Counted from the stretch's first letter, positions 31,885-43,639 are shown. The stretch is DNA of 64,000 nucleotides from Typhlomys cinereus (GCA_023101885.1 JALPQD010000143.1:496001-560000); one strand, 5' to 3'. The notes: generated from the letters alone by a model not told the origin. A program made the numbers and translations.

Positions 31885-32109
31885 CTCTATTCTATTCCTT
31901 GATCTTACCTTGTTACAGTCTTTCTCTGGTCAAGGTCATCTACTTCCAAATTTTTGGCTTGGAAATGAGATAAAGTTAACCACAAATTTTATTTTTAATT
32001 TTGGCTCTACCTACAAAGGTCCCACTAAACCCTGCTGTTTTATTGTATGCTTTTATTTATTAAATTGTCCATATATATGTTTGAGCTGCACTGATCTCTT
32101 TTGTTGCAC

Positions 32110-32325
32110 ACTTTCTTTTTAAAATTATTTATTTATTTATTTATCTGAGAGAGAGAGAAAGAGAGAGAATAAAGAATGCACACCTGCCCTGGAACACAGG
32201 TGAAGGTCAGAGGACAACCTTGGGAAGTCAGTTCTCACTTTCCACCATGTGGACTTCTGAGACTTGAACTTAGGTTGTCAGGTTTGCAAGCAGGTGCCTT
32301 TACCCACTGAGCTATTTCTCTAATC
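32110..32325 (-). mobile_element. B3-like SINE, minus
   Basis: An inverted (TTTA)n/GA tail, GGTGAAGGTCAGAGGACAACC, CACCATGTGGACTTCTGAG and GCAGGTGCCTTTACCCACTGAGCTATTTC. Confidence 0.8.
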
Positions 32326-32339
32326 CACATCTTTTTTTT

Positions 32340-32825
32340 TCAGCTACCACATGGCATTTTATTTTTATCAAATTTAGAAGTCACATCTATAATAGTTATA
32401 GCACAGTTGTCAACATGACAGTTGAGGATTTGAGCTCTGGGCACATTTATAGAAAATTAGTTGTTGAGTTAAGCCCAAAGCAAACCCCTAGGAAATTCTC
32501 TGGCTGATAGGGAAGGCCCAGTCTGTGGTGGGTGGGACTAGGCCCTGGAACAAAATACAGAGAACTGATTGAGAAAGTTGGCATCCTTGTGTACACTTGG
32601 CCAAACATGCTGGTTTGGCAAGTAAGGATCGTCCCTTTCTCAGCTGTTATATAGAGATGGTGTGACCAGTTCCCTTAGCCCTGGTGTTGGTGTGAGCTCT
32701 CTTGCCAAGCTGGACTGAGAACTGTAATCAAACAATCATAAGAGAAAATAAACCCTTGTTCCCTTAAGCCATTTGATGGTGATTTATCAGCAACCATGCA
32801 GGTGAACTTCTATAACATCTGGTTG
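32340..32825 (+). mobile_element. LTR/URR1-like repeat, copy 1 of a tandem pair
   Basis: GTTGTCAACATGACAGTTGAGG, GGCCCAGTCTGTGGTGGGTGGGACTAGG and GGACTGAGAACTGTAATCAAACAATCATAAGAGAAAATAAACCC share order and sequence with the next copy. The AATAAACCC near the end looks like a poly-A signal region. Confidence 0.55.
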
Positions 32826-32869
32826 GATATATAGGTCAATGGTAGGTATAACATATACCTGGCATGTAA

Positions 32870-33275
32870 AAGTCCTGTCATAGTTAGATATTGATGTCAA
32901 CTTCACATCTGAAGACTCTGAGACCTGGGCATACTTGTGAGAAATTGGTAGTTGAGTTGAGCCCTGAGCAGTCTGCAGGAGCTTGTCTAATTGATAAGGA
33001 AAACCTAGCCTATGGTGGACAGGACTAGTCCCTGGGCAGATAAATAAGATGGAGGGAGCTAGTTGAGAAAGTTGACATCCATCTGTATATTTGACTATAC
33101 ATACTGGTCTGGCAAATGAGGATTGCCCTTCATGGGAGTCCTGTGGATGAACAAGGAACTGTAACCAGACAATTGTAAACCAAAATAAAACCCCTTGTTT
33201 CCTTAAGCCCTTTGACCATGAATTTGTAGGGAATAATGCTGATAAAGGCAACTATGGAGGTGCCTGTTTTAACAC
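32870..33275 (+). mobile_element. LTR/URR1-like repeat, copy 2 of a tandem pair
   Basis: GATGTCAACTTCACATCTGAAG, AACCTAGCCTATGGTGGACAGGACTAG, GAACTGTAACCAGACAATTGTAAACCAAAATAAAACCC and CTTGTTTCCTTAAGCC parallel copy 1 in the same orientation. Substitutions throughout indicate a long time since their common ancestor. Confidence 0.55.
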
Positions 33276-33674
33276 TCCTTGAATGTATTGAGAGAATAAT
33301 GAAGTTCATAGCCCTGTAGGGCACAGTCAGTAGACTCATTCTCTTTTTGAAGAGTGCTCAGTATTCCTAACATATGTAATAGAACCAGAAGAGACCATAA
33401 TCCCTTCTTTTAAAAAAATTCCTTCAAGAGCTATTTTTTAAATACAGTATGAAAAGATTAAAAAATCCAATCCAGTTCTGTGATTTCATTTAACTTAATT
33501 TGATAAAAGCATGAGGGAAAACCAATGGTACAATACGTGTGAATATGAGTTGGAGTTTTTTACTGATTATATAAAAATCTGGAAATAGATAATTTTCTAA
33601 TAAAATAGAACCAGCCATATTTACTCAAGGAGAGGGCAGTAAGAATAAACGAGTAACTGCAGAACCAATTCTGC

Positions 33675-33870
33675 TAGCTGGCTGGATAGATTATTGGGTA
33701 AGGTGCCATGCTTGCCAACCTGCCAACCTGAGTTTGCTCTGTGGAGACCTACATGGCAGAAGGAAAGAGCTGACTTTTTACAGTTGTCCTCTGACCTCCA
33801 CCGTATGGCACGCACGGGTTTCTCTCTGTATCTCTCTCTTTCAAATAAATACATGAAATAGTAAAAATAA
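33675..33870 (+). mobile_element. B3-like SINE
   Basis: GCTGGCTGGATAGATTATTGGGTAAGGTGCC, with CTTGCCAACCTGCCAACCTGAG (a 9-bp CTGCCAACC duplication in the head), CAGTTGTCCTCTGACCTCCACC and a TCTCTTTCAAATAAATACATG tail. Confidence 0.75.
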
Positions 33871-33949
33871 GAAACAATTGGAAAGGTTGTCAAAGATTTT
33901 CAATGGTTGTCAGCTATTGAGAGATTTATGAGCTATTTTTAATCTATAG

Positions 33950-34130
33950 ACTTATGTGGAAGACATTGCCAAATCGACGAGTAAATGTCAGCAAGGCCTT
34001 GCCCGGAGCGTGCAGCATCTTGAAGCTTGACACCTGCTTCTTGGTGGATCTGTCCACAAAGGCCTTCAGGCCAACACTGCAGGGTCTTCGCTCATAACAT
34101 GGCCACATCCTCCTGAGGGCAGACTATCCC
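33950..34130 (-). pseudogene. Possible retrocopy fragment, unidentified
   Basis: A GC-richer island in AT-rich DNA. On the minus strand it keeps an open frame of about 50 codons (about 34110 down to 33955) of normal protein-like composition, with a Lys/Arg-rich mid-section and no low complexity. I do not recognise the parent. It lacks a start codon and is followed by sequence with no open frame, so it would be a fragment of a processed pseudogene or a conserved noncoding segment. Confidence 0.25.
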
Positions 34131-34264
34131 CTTGAGTTCTGCCAATGACAGGCTTACTAAAGATTGTTCTAGAAACCTTATCCAAAGTAATTAGCTAAGA
34201 AAACTGAATAAAAAACATAGGGCAATATCATTTATTTTTGGGTGATTTGACTGCTTATCAAGAA

Positions 34265-34400
34265 ATTCAAGACTGGGTCAGAGGGCACACTTAGGTATTT
34301 GGGAGGCTAAGGCTTGTTTATCTGAACCCAGAGAGCTTCAAGACCGACCAAAAAACCAACATAGTGAGACCCTTTCTTTCAAAAACAAATTTAAAAATTG
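34265..34400 (+). mobile_element. B1-like SINE
   Basis: GGGTCAGAGGGCACACTTAGGTATTTGGGAGGCTAAGGC, CAACATAGTGAGACCCTTTC and an A-rich end. Confidence 0.6.
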
Positions 34401-34571
34401 ATGGTAAGGATGGGAAGAAAGTTCGAATATTTGATGACTATCAGTGTTCATAGAAGAGTTCAGTTTTAGTATGTTGATAGAGGAAACATAAACAAAGAGC
34501 CTTAGCATTACATATAAAAGAAATGTAAGACTTGTAAGGGAAAGCATGTCTTATTCACAATAGCAATAAAA

Positions 34572-34572
34572 A

Positions 34573-34629
<57 letters not shown>

Positions 34630-34652
34630 CTGTCTGTCTCTCTGTCTATCTA
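34572..34652 (+). repeat. (CTAT)n microsatellite
   Basis: About 14 perfect TATC units, then degenerate CTGTCT units. Confidence 0.95.
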
Positions 34653-34654
34653 AA

Positions 34655-36290
34655 GCCTCTCTGTGAGCTTTCTCATAGTTTAAGCTATAAAAAGTTAAAA
34701 AATTGTACCATACTTTTAAAGAGAAATCTAAATAGTTGTAAAGATTTTTTTAACTACATGAAATAGAAAAATCTTTCATTTTATACACTGCTGACTTATT
34801 TACATGTGTTCTTTATTTTTGTATTAGTTCTATAATTTAAAGTAGGGTTATTGCAGGAAACTGAAGAATAAACTAAAGAATGGGGTATGTTCTAGATTTC
34901 TTCCTTATATGGACAACACTGAATCAAACATAGGAATGACCTTCTCTTCAGGGGTTGAGAAAGGCTCACTAGGAAGAAGAACAGGGAATTACTTATGCCT
35001 TAAGATAGGGGGAGTAACTTTGAGTGGAGAAGGAGGGCAATGGCGTTTCTAGTGAATTGTGTATATCTAAGGGAAAGGGAGGGTCAAAGCTTAGGTTTAG
35101 GGGAAACCACAGGTGATAAAGACTTGAAATGACTTTGGGATGAGTTCCTATGGCTTACTGACCCTTTGATGCCTTCAATTGAAGAAAGCAAATAAAGTGA
35201 TCTAGCTTTCCAAGATAGATAATAAATGACACCAATCAGGAAACTAGGGAATGTAAGATGCAAGGTGGATTTAGGTGGAGAAGTTCATATATTATTAATG
35301 CAGTTGTTGATCATGACTGGTTTCAGACATGTGTACAATATTCATGTTGAATCACAGAGATGGTTGTCCAGATCTAACTATGAGATAAAGCCTTCCATGA
35401 TCTGTAGCAGACCTAGGCATTTGGAAGAGGTGTGAGGTAACATCAGGAACCCTCTTAGTCAAAACAGTCTACTCTGTCTGTTGTTTCCAGGTTTCACTTT
35501 TTGCTCTCTCCTCAAAACTCAGTTGAGCTGATTATCAGTAGGATCTCCTTAAGTCATCCTTTCAAAAGCTATTCATTTCTCCTTGTGAATAGCTACAAAA
35601 TAAGCAGGTTCAGTGCATTCCTGGAGGAAGGTGGGTCTACGTGGATTGAGGAAGCAGGCTTGCTTTCCACTTGTAAAAAGCATTCCATGTAATCTTTCCA
35701 AGGGGCATATATTAAGGCATTCGAAAGCAAGATACCAAAATGCAAAGCTGTCAGAGAATGCTTGTTATACAATTAATGATAAATGTTATGACCTCCTTCC
35801 ACTTCAACTTTATCTCTTCCAAAAGTTTGCCACTTTATTAACTAACTTCCAACCTGTGATCTCTCCTTTTACTATGGTTTTTGTAGCACTTCTTTAAAAA
35901 TATACAGAAATACACAACAACACAACAAAAGTGTGCATGGAAGATGGAGAGAAGCTTCTAATCTTCAACATTAACCTATAAAGATTTCAATAAACTTTCT
36001 AGAGAATTTTTTGAATGAGGTACTTTTTAGCGATCTGTCTTTTAGATATGAATATTACTAGAAATAGACTTCAGAGCAGAAACTTCCATGTATCACCTGT
36101 AGGTCATCGATAAATACCATTCTATTACCTGTGAGAAACAAACATAGATGTAGTATCCTTAAATCAGTGAGGATTTCTTAAAATACCAATATTGTAAACA
36201 GCACTATTCAAGATACTGAGAAAGGAAAGGCTATTTTTTTGTCCCTAAAAGTTGCATATCATGGTGCTGGCATGATGTCTCAGTACATAA
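34655..36290. other. No gene or clear repeat seen
   Basis: AT-rich sequence. Frames reach at most 94 codons and lack recognisable features. Confidence 0.4.
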
Positions 36291-36299
36291 AGGTGCCTG

Positions 36300-36870
36300 C
36301 TTGTATATTAAATTAGTCATTGTCACAGGGTATTCTTTAGGGAAACCAATATCTAACTTATTTTATTTTTTCTATTTTTACAAACATATTGAGTATTCAT
36401 CCCAGCTTCTCTCCCTCCCCCTTCCCTCCCATTCCCTCTCTTCCATTCACCATTCCCTCTCACTCCCTTCTACTTGTATGCTTCTATAGACCCCAGGGTT
36501 TACTCTGGCTTGTATACTTCTGTGGGAGTTCAGGCCTCGGTGGTATATCAAGTTACCTCTCTTCAGGCTACCCCACTGATATATGCATTTCTCTTCACTC
36601 ATTCAGCTTTAGACCCAAAGGTTTCCACTGTAACTCCCTATTCTATGGGTATAAAAACAGCTACCTACAGAGCAGTTTGATGTATTGTCTTCCTACCTAT
36701 TGGCTGTCTTCATTTTTTAAGGTTCTTGTTCTAGTTTACAGTAACAGGGATGTGTACCAGCAGGTCTTGAATCCAATCGGAAAGCTGTTGGTTGTCTCCT
36801 TGTTACTCATGCCACTATTACACTGGCAGACACCTGTTGCCATGGTGATATCTAATTTTTGATCATTACA
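36300..36870 (-). mobile_element. L1 3'-UTR-like segment, minus
   Basis: A T-rich start and a C/T-rich tract (36404-36472, polypurine on the element strand) are followed by text resembling inverted rodent L1 3' UTR (TGTACCAGCAGGTCTTGAATCC, TTACTCATGCCACTATTACACTGGCAGACA). The 157-codon forward frame is antisense to the element. Confidence 0.5.
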
Positions 36871-37189
36871 CCTAATAAAAGTCAAGTAAGTACCATTTTT
36901 GTTTTAAATGATCTGAGTTTACTGACCATGACAATTCAATTCTCTCTGAAAAGTTACAACATATACTTCCCAAACAATGTTGGTTGCTATCCAAGAAAAA
37001 TGTGTGTGGCTACAGTCATGAACTTATCTTCAGAAACCTTCAGACAACTGACAATACATTGAGAACTCTGAAGTATAATAAAGTCATTACTGAAGAAAAT
37101 GAAACTTGCATTCACTGTGATTCATGATTTAGATTGTTTGGAGTTCATTAAATTTTCACTTAACATTTTAGTTTTGACAAACCACCCAC

Positions 37190-37800
37190 CTGAAAAGAGA
37201 ACTGAAGGTTGAGAATCTATAGTCAGTATCTTTTTCCCCCATCAGAGAGCTCTGGATTGCCCAAGGGGTATTATTTAGGGAGGGGAAGTGTCAGAAAGGC
37301 CACCACTTAAAGACTGTGACTTTAAATGACACTTTACCCAACTTTCACCCTTTCCCCTACTTACTCCTCCTGTGCAATTTTCACTTTCTAAGCACTTCAA
37401 CTCCCTACCCCTGATTTGAATTTTTCAAAAGCAGTCCTGACACATTGTTGTGTCTGTATGTTGAGGTTGCTCAGTTTCTTTCCCTAGGGGAGGAGGAGAA
37501 AAACCTCCCCTCAGGGTGGGAGCTGGAACACAGGGGAATCTTGTGAACTTTATTTGGTCCCAATTCTTGCCAAGCTTCTAAATATTCATGCAAATCGGGG
37601 ATCACACTTTCCTGACACACATCTCTAGGTCAGGATTGAACCAGTGATGTGGGAACCAGTGAGTGCTAAGAAGGCTTTCTAACTTGGGAATAGAATGCCA
37701 GCCAATCACAGTCACGCAGGATGCTCAATGAGTAGGTGACCTCCAGGTTCTAGTCTTTCTGATTTAAAAAATGAAATTCACGGAACTCGGGAGGATACGT
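37190..37800. promoter_or_regulatory. Repeat-free block with octamer site, candidate enhancer
   Basis: Higher complexity than the surroundings and free of repeats. It contains a consensus POU octamer ATGCAAAT at 37588-37595, CCAATCA near 37703 and an inverted CTCCCCT/AGGGGAG pair around a GGGAGGAGGAGAAAAACCTCCCC stretch near 37487. The role is inferred only. Confidence 0.3.
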
Positions 37801-38274
37801 TTCAGAAGAATATTTCACCACAGGATCTCAGGTGGGCACGTAAAAGAAAGAAAGACAGCAGTGCTATTTTACTGGAGCCGCTAGGGTGAGGCCTGGGAGG
37901 TGGTCTGCATGGTGGAGTCACCTAGTGTCTGGCAGCTTTGAGCACCTGTGCACGTCTCTACAGCTTCAGGGGGTGGGAAGTGTGAAGATAACCAGGAGTT
38001 AGGGTGAGAACCCAGACCTTTCTTGCATTCCTGGCCTGAAGCCAGGGCAGAACAGGGACCTTTCAGCTTCAGGCCAAGGACAGCAACATAGCTGTAGCTT
38101 TGGAGATCTCCCGCAAGCTGCCTGACCAGTTTGTATCTCTTGTCCTTATCACCACCTTAGCATACCTTGTTCTTAAATATCTCTAAGGCCGGATCTTCGA
38201 GGAAACAAAGGCATCTCAGGGTGTTCTTGGTAAGAGGTGTGCATGGAAGCAGGTGGTTGAAGTGACTGAGAGAA

Positions 38275-38309
<35 letters not shown>

Positions 38310-38735
38310 CAAGCAAGTGTTTTAAAGTACAATTCAAAGTATTTTCACAGACAGAAAAGCCATGAAGAGTGCTTTCTGTTCATGTTTTTAGCACCATAGC
38401 AAATTCGGTATTGCATCAACCATTGATTGCATGCATGGTTTTAGCAGTTTTACAAACGTGCCTCTAAAATCCATTCCCAAGAGCTGTGTGCTGAGAGCAA
38501 GGCCTTTCTGCCAGATCCTGTCTCCCAAGCTCAACATCGAACCCCCCCTTGCATCCCTCATCTCTCAGAACCCAGGACTTGGAGCAGATCCTTTTCAGTT
38601 CTGAACATGCAGCTATCCACAGACCTTCTTCTGTCCCCAAATCATTTCCCATAGGCTCCACATTCAGGGAAGGAAGACAGCCTGGAGGTGGAATTTAATC
38701 ACAGTCAGGGATCAAATTGGTCACTTCTAGTGAGA
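37801..38735. other. No gene seen; short (GA)n
   Basis: Mixed sequence with a (GA)n run at 38278-38306. No gene is recognised. Confidence 0.4.
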
Positions 38736-38739
38736 GGTC

Positions 38740-38812
38740 TTGCTTAAGCTCTTCGCATCACATGCAAGGCAACATCCTGTCACTGAGCTACATCCACAGA
38801 CCTCATTATCTT
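38740..38812 (-). mobile_element. Inverted ID/B4 head fragment
   Basis: TTCGCATCACATGCAAGGCAACATCCTGTCACTGAGCTACATCC is the inverted ID-type head with its A and B box remnants. Confidence 0.5.
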
Positions 38813-39637
38813 TAACCATGTGCCAGAGTCTAATGAAATGTACAGTGTATGACCAGAGAAAGTGATGGGAGTTACTCTGAAAACACTTTCTGTTTTTTAA
38901 TTTGTTTTCCTTTTCTGTGAAATAATACATATATTCTGTGAAATAATGTTTATATAAAATATTTGATACAAAAATAATACACTTCATATTTACAAACTAT
39001 ATTTATTCTTTGACATTTTCAGGCATCCCTTACTATTTGATCTCATTTCCTTCCTGTCTCCCTACATTCTTTTCCAGCCAGTCTCCCTTTTACTTTCACA
39101 TCATTTTTCAAGTGTGGCCCACCGGTTTGCACCTGGAATGCCGGTGAGGATATTTGTCTGTGTACCTGCTTGGGGAAGGAATGAACCATTAATGGGGGAA
39201 TCACTGAGTAAGGAAGTTTCCCTCTCTTGTTTGGCCCTAGCCCTCAATAGTCTTTCAGGGTGGTTCAGTATGCCTTGAGGTCTCCCGTCCTTCACGGTGA
39301 GATGCTGATCAGCTAACTACTGTGCAGGTCTAGCAGAGGTAGACGGCACTGAAGTGAGTTCTTGGGTGAAGCAGCACTGTCCTGTCTGTTGCATCTTCCC
39401 ATCTTCAGGCTCTAAGGCCCACCAATAAAAGAACTAATAGCACTAAAAGGAACAAGGAATCAGGTAGGAAAAGATGACGACCGTGAGATTTGATGATGAA
39501 CGATATAGGTGACAATCTTGAAGAATCAAGCACAGCGAATACAGACATCAAAATGGTGGCTATTGTTAAAGAGATGAGTTCCAATAATGAATCAAAGCCT
39601 GCTCTCAATTTGGATAATAGAAGAGACTACTAACTAT
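38813..39637. other. No gene or clear repeat seen
   Basis: Intergenic, mostly AT-rich. No repeat family is assigned. Confidence 0.4.
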
Positions 39638-39654
39638 AAGCTACTTTTAACTTT

Positions 39655-39700
39655 TTAAATTTTTTTGTTATTACTTATTATTTATTCAATTGTGCATGTA

Positions 39701-39742
<42 letters not shown>

Positions 39743-39957
39743 TGTGTAGAACCACGGACGAATTCGAGAACCACCATGGACCACCTCCACCTCCTTGTTT
39801 ACTCTGCCCCAGGATTCACAGGCTCCGTCCTACCAGGACCAGAAATGCAGGCCGTCCCCGCTTCTGCCCGGTGTCTATACGTGGGGTCTAGGATCCAAAC
39901 TCAGGACCTTTCACCTGCAAGGCAGAGACTTAACCCCTGAGCCACCTCTCCAGCCCC
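39655..39957 (-). mobile_element. Young ID-derived SINE, minus
   Basis: Full length. From the right: inverted GGGGCTGGAGAGGTGGCTCAG head, AGGTCCTGAGTTTGGATCC B-box region, GC-rich body, GAATTCGTCCGTGGTTCTAC, then (CA)n and CAATTGAATAAATAATAAG. Flanked by a 17-bp target duplication (39638-39654 and 39958-39974) with one mismatch. It has lost several CpGs compared with the 44486 copy. Confidence 0.9.
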
Positions 39958-40361
39958 AAGCCACTTTTAACTTTAATTATAATTATATTTCAAAATTCAT
40001 GGGAGTTCAGTAGCTCATATGCTAGACCATATTGATGATAACTAAAATATAATTTCATAATTTTGCATAAGTTAATTTCCCTTGTTCAGCTTTACTTTGT
40101 TGGAAGATGTTTTTACTTAACCTCTGTCCCATCTACCTCTGCTTTTGCCTTTAACCATCGCAGGGGTTCTCCTGATTCTTGGTTCTTTGGATGCTGCTGT
40201 TCTCACATTTCTGCATCGACAGTACTGACTGAGCACTGACCCTCCTCACGGTGATCAAATGTCTAATTAAGTGACTTTTTTCATGCATTCTATAGCATTT
40301 TACTGAATTTATATCAGTCATGTTCAAATCTGTGACCACATAGAAAATGTATAAGTATGTG

Positions 40362-40363
40362 TG

Positions 40364-40400
<37 letters not shown>

Positions 40401-40414
40401 ACACACACACACAC
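40362..40414 (+). repeat. (CA)n microsatellite
   Basis: A CA array with a single CTCA interruption. Confidence 0.95.
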
Positions 40415-40919
40415 ATTCGAACTGGAAACGGGGTGAGAATTCAAGAGTCAGGAAAAATTCCAGTGCACAGAATAGACTCTGAGTGGTACTTCAAGGCAGG
40501 GAAGCAGCTCGCCATGCAAACAGACTGAAGAGGACCAGTGCAGTAAGTGCCAAGAGCTTGAGCAATGATGTAGAGTAGTGACAATGACCCCACAGGTGTA
40601 GGAGATGGAAGCAAGAAGCATGGGAAGGGCTTGGGTACAAAGAAAGATTTGATTTGAGTTGAACCGCATGTCATCTCATGTTACAAAGCTAAGTGCATAT
40701 GATATCAACAGTGGAGGCATATGCTAATTCTTGATCCAATCAGATGATTATAGATTTTTTTGTTACAACCAAAAACTTTCAGGGGTGTCAGAGGAGGAAG
40801 CTGAGAGTCAAGAGAGTTGTCAGAATGGTCCTAGAGAGGGGAAGCAAACAAACAAACAAAACCCCTGGCATGGAATACAAGTATTTACCTCTCTGAAAGA
40901 TGATTCTCAATGAACACCA

Positions 40920-41075
40920 GAACCAGGCACGGTGGTTCACTACTGCAATTGCAGTGCTCAAGAGTCTGAGGCTGAGAATGATCATGAATTCATGACCAGC
41001 CTGGGCTCCTAGTGAGTCCCAGGACAGTCTGGAGTACAGTGATACCTCATTGCAAATAAATTTTTAAAGTTAAAA
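40920..41075 (+). mobile_element. B1-like SINE
   Basis: AACCAGGCACGGTGGTTCACTACTGCAATTGCAGTGCTCAAGAG, GACCAGCCTGGGCTCC and an A-rich end. Confidence 0.65.
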
Positions 41076-41297
41076 AATAAAGAAAAAAAAAAGATTTGGT
41101 GACCAGGACCAGGGGTTGCCTTGTCTTCTCTCTCATTGGACACAGGCATCCCAGGAGATGGTCTCAACTTCTAAAGTCAGCTGAGGCAGCCTCTTCATAT
41201 CTCCTAAAATTTCATTTCCAGGGCAGGCAGACATTTTGAGTCTGTAGCAGATGTACTCACATGGATGTACCATAAGCACATAAGGGCAACAGATTTT

Positions 41298-41928
41298 TTT
41301 TTTTCACCTGGAAACCCTTTTCTTTCTTTCTTTTTTTTTACATTTTTTATTTTTATTTCTGCTTATACAAACTTAATAGGTACAACAGTTCCCTCCCTCC
41401 CTCTTCCTCCCCCTGAACCCCCTCCCCCTCCCCTCACCCCTCCCTCCCCATCCTCCAGTGCCTCCCCCCCAATCCCTGGAGAATCCTTTAATGTGTATGC
41501 CAGACTCTCCTCTGGGCCCTCCTCTCCGATGACGTACAAGGACCCAGTGGCTTTTCCCTGAACCCTTTCCTGTGTTCCCCTTAAGAATAGAAACACTACT
41601 ATGGCTGTCAATTCCTTGCCTTCCAAGGATCTTGGTGCCTTTAGCAGATGCTAGACTTTGTGAGGTCAATAGTGTGTTGGACATTGTGCCGGTCATGCAA
41701 AGTCCAATTAAGATTGCTTTGGCCCTAACTTGTGTGGAGTATCTCACATATCATTGCTCCTCCCATCCTTGTGCTCTTACACTCTTACCGCCCCCTCTTC
41801 CACAAATGTCCCTGAGCTTCAGGATGGGGAGAGATTAGGCTGGCCTAGTCCTAGGTGGTTGATATAGAGTCTCTGAAGTTCTGCATTATGGTTTGTTGAT
41901 TTTCTTTTGCAGTTTTGCTGCTCCTGTA
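41298..41928 (-). mobile_element. L1 3' end, minus, 16-bp target duplication
   Basis: 631 bp, 5'-truncated. Flanked by AAGGGCAACAGATTTT at 41282-41297 and 41929-41944. On the element strand the insertion site reads TT/AAAA, the L1 endonuclease preference. The element ends in an AATAAAAATAAAAAATGTAA tail. The body carries a G-rich polypurine tract (41390-41470) and 190 bp closely similar to 44056-44244. A second A run after a 13-nt nontemplated-looking segment (41305-41317) suggests a tiny 3' transduction. Long frames on the minus strand here reflect G-rich composition. Confidence 0.85.
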
Positions 41929-41954
41929 AAGGGCAACAGATTTTAAGTAAAACA

Positions 41955-42175
41955 TACTTTTCTGGGGACTGGCAAGATAGTTCAATGGTTAAAGGCACTG
42001 AAGAGCAAACCCAAGAGTCTGAATTCAATTCCTGGCACTCATTCTGCAGATGCACAGAATGGGCCTCAAGCTGTTCTCTGGCCTCCACAGGGATGCTGCA
42101 GTACACGCATATTCCCTCACACCCCCTACACACACAAAAAAGGGATAAATAAATATAACAATAAAATAAAATGCA
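41955..42175 (+). mobile_element. B3/B2-like SINE
   Basis: GGGGACTGGCAAGATAGTTCAATGGTTAAAGGCAC, GAATTCAATTCCTGGCACTC, TGTTCTCTGGCCTCCACAGG and a ACACACACAAAAAAGGGATAAATAAATA tail. Confidence 0.8.
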
Positions 42176-43040
42176 TTCTGGGCTCTATTCTGCTGTTCAA
42201 AGTGTTTCATGTTCTAGGAATGCTAAGTACTTTTCACTCATCTCCTTGATCACCAAGTTCACTTGAATTTTTACCTTGAAAAACTTTCTCCTAAACATGT
42301 CCTGGCCTCTCCTTCTGGGTCATTTGTCACCTTGTGCAATACTCCTACCTTCCTCCTTCCAATTTGTCAAAAATCTCTGCCGTTTTTATCTCCTGCAGAA
42401 TCACTTTCATTCCACAGTGGCCCGGGCCATTTCCACTTCTCACATTTATTATTTTATTACTTCACAATCTCCAAACAGTTCAGTTTCTCAGGAATTTTCA
42501 CCTGACACATCAAGATGCCCTGAAGTGACTCAGCTACTTCATTGAAGCAATCCTTTCCTTCCCTCAAGTGGCCACTAAACACGAATCTCCTTAAGCCACA
42601 TCCCTGTATGAAATGTCTTTGCCTCTTACCACCAGAATAAAGGGCCAAGATCTTCAGCAAAGATGACCGTGAATGTCTTCTACACTTCTGTCATTTCTTT
42701 TTGTCTGTTCCCACCACTCCAGCTTTTGCTAAGTAGTAGTATCTAATTACATATAGTAGCATAATCATAAATACAAGTTACCAAAATCAAGGGTATTTAG
42801 TCATTTCCTGCTGTGTTATGCACAACCTGTGGTTCTTCAATGCCTCTAATTATTGAATTAGAATATATTACAACATTCTCCAAAGGGCACCCAGTAGTCA
42901 CGGAGTCTTGGATAATGATGATTGCAAATGTACTTCTAGGGCTTTGCATTAAAACACTGAAACTCTAATAACATTTCCACCGTTGAATTACAGGACAATT
43001 TTGATGCACTCTGACTTACCTGATTTAGTTTCAATCTTAG
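42176..43040. other. No gene or clear repeat seen
   Basis: Intergenic. The three forward frames at 42263-42545 overlap one another in different frames, so none is convincing. Confidence 0.4.
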
Positions 43041-43045
43041 TATAT

Positions 43046-43046
43046 A

Positions 43047-43081
<35 letters not shown>

Positions 43082-43082
43082 A
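43046..43082 (+). repeat. (GAT)n trinucleotide repeat
   Basis: About 12 perfect ATG/GAT units. Confidence 0.95.
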
Positions 43083-43194
43083 GCTACCATGTATTTGGAA
43101 CCAATAATTCTCCCAGATGTTTGTAAATGTTTCATCTCAGTAGTTCTCAAACTACATAACACTTCCTGTTTTAAATAAATAGACTAAGTCTCAG

Positions 43195-43525
43195 TAAGAC
43201 GCAGATTCTGCCTTGTATTGATTAGTCAAGCAATTTATTGGGAGAAAGGGAGATCTATTCAGTTCCAGTTCCAGAGGGGCGATATAGTCATTAATAGCAG
43301 ATCCAGAACGGCTGAGGCATGCTAAGTCGTTGCAAACATCTTGGAGGTTGCGTGCTATGAGACTGATGTTACAAAAACAAACCTCTTCAGGAGGTATAGT
43401 GGGACTAATCCACCTCAAGGCCCACCCCTTGTGACGACCTTTCTCCAGCAAGGCTCCACCTCTCAAATGTGCCATGTCTTTCCCAAATGCGTGAGACTAT
43501 GAGTGACACATTTCAAACCATAACG
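43195..43525 (-). mobile_element. LTR-like dispersed repeat, minus
   Basis: CAATTTATTGGGAGAAAGGGAG, AGTTCCAGTTCCAGAGGGGCG, CCTCAAGGCCCACCCCTTGTGACG and CTCCAGCAAGGCTCCACCTC match, in order, the copy at 55985 and a repeat type common in rodents. Confidence 0.6.
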
Positions 43526-43639
43526 TGCTCCAAAGCAGTAAGTCAAAAAATCTACTCAAAATTATGTGGTTTATTTTTTTTGCCACAATGATACATTATT
43601 TAGGAAAAGTTTTCTTTCCTTTTTCATAAATATGTGTGT

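Noticed and set aside
32787..33251. 154-codon minus-strand frame
   Set aside because: Antisense of the tandem dispersed repeat; not protein-like across copies.
34572..34652. Tetranucleotide array as a spaced repeat array
   Set aside because: Simple (CTAT)n microsatellite with no spacers.
36389..36862. 157-codon forward frame
   Set aside because: Lies antisense in an L1 3'-UTR-like repeat with a C/T-rich start; no known domain.
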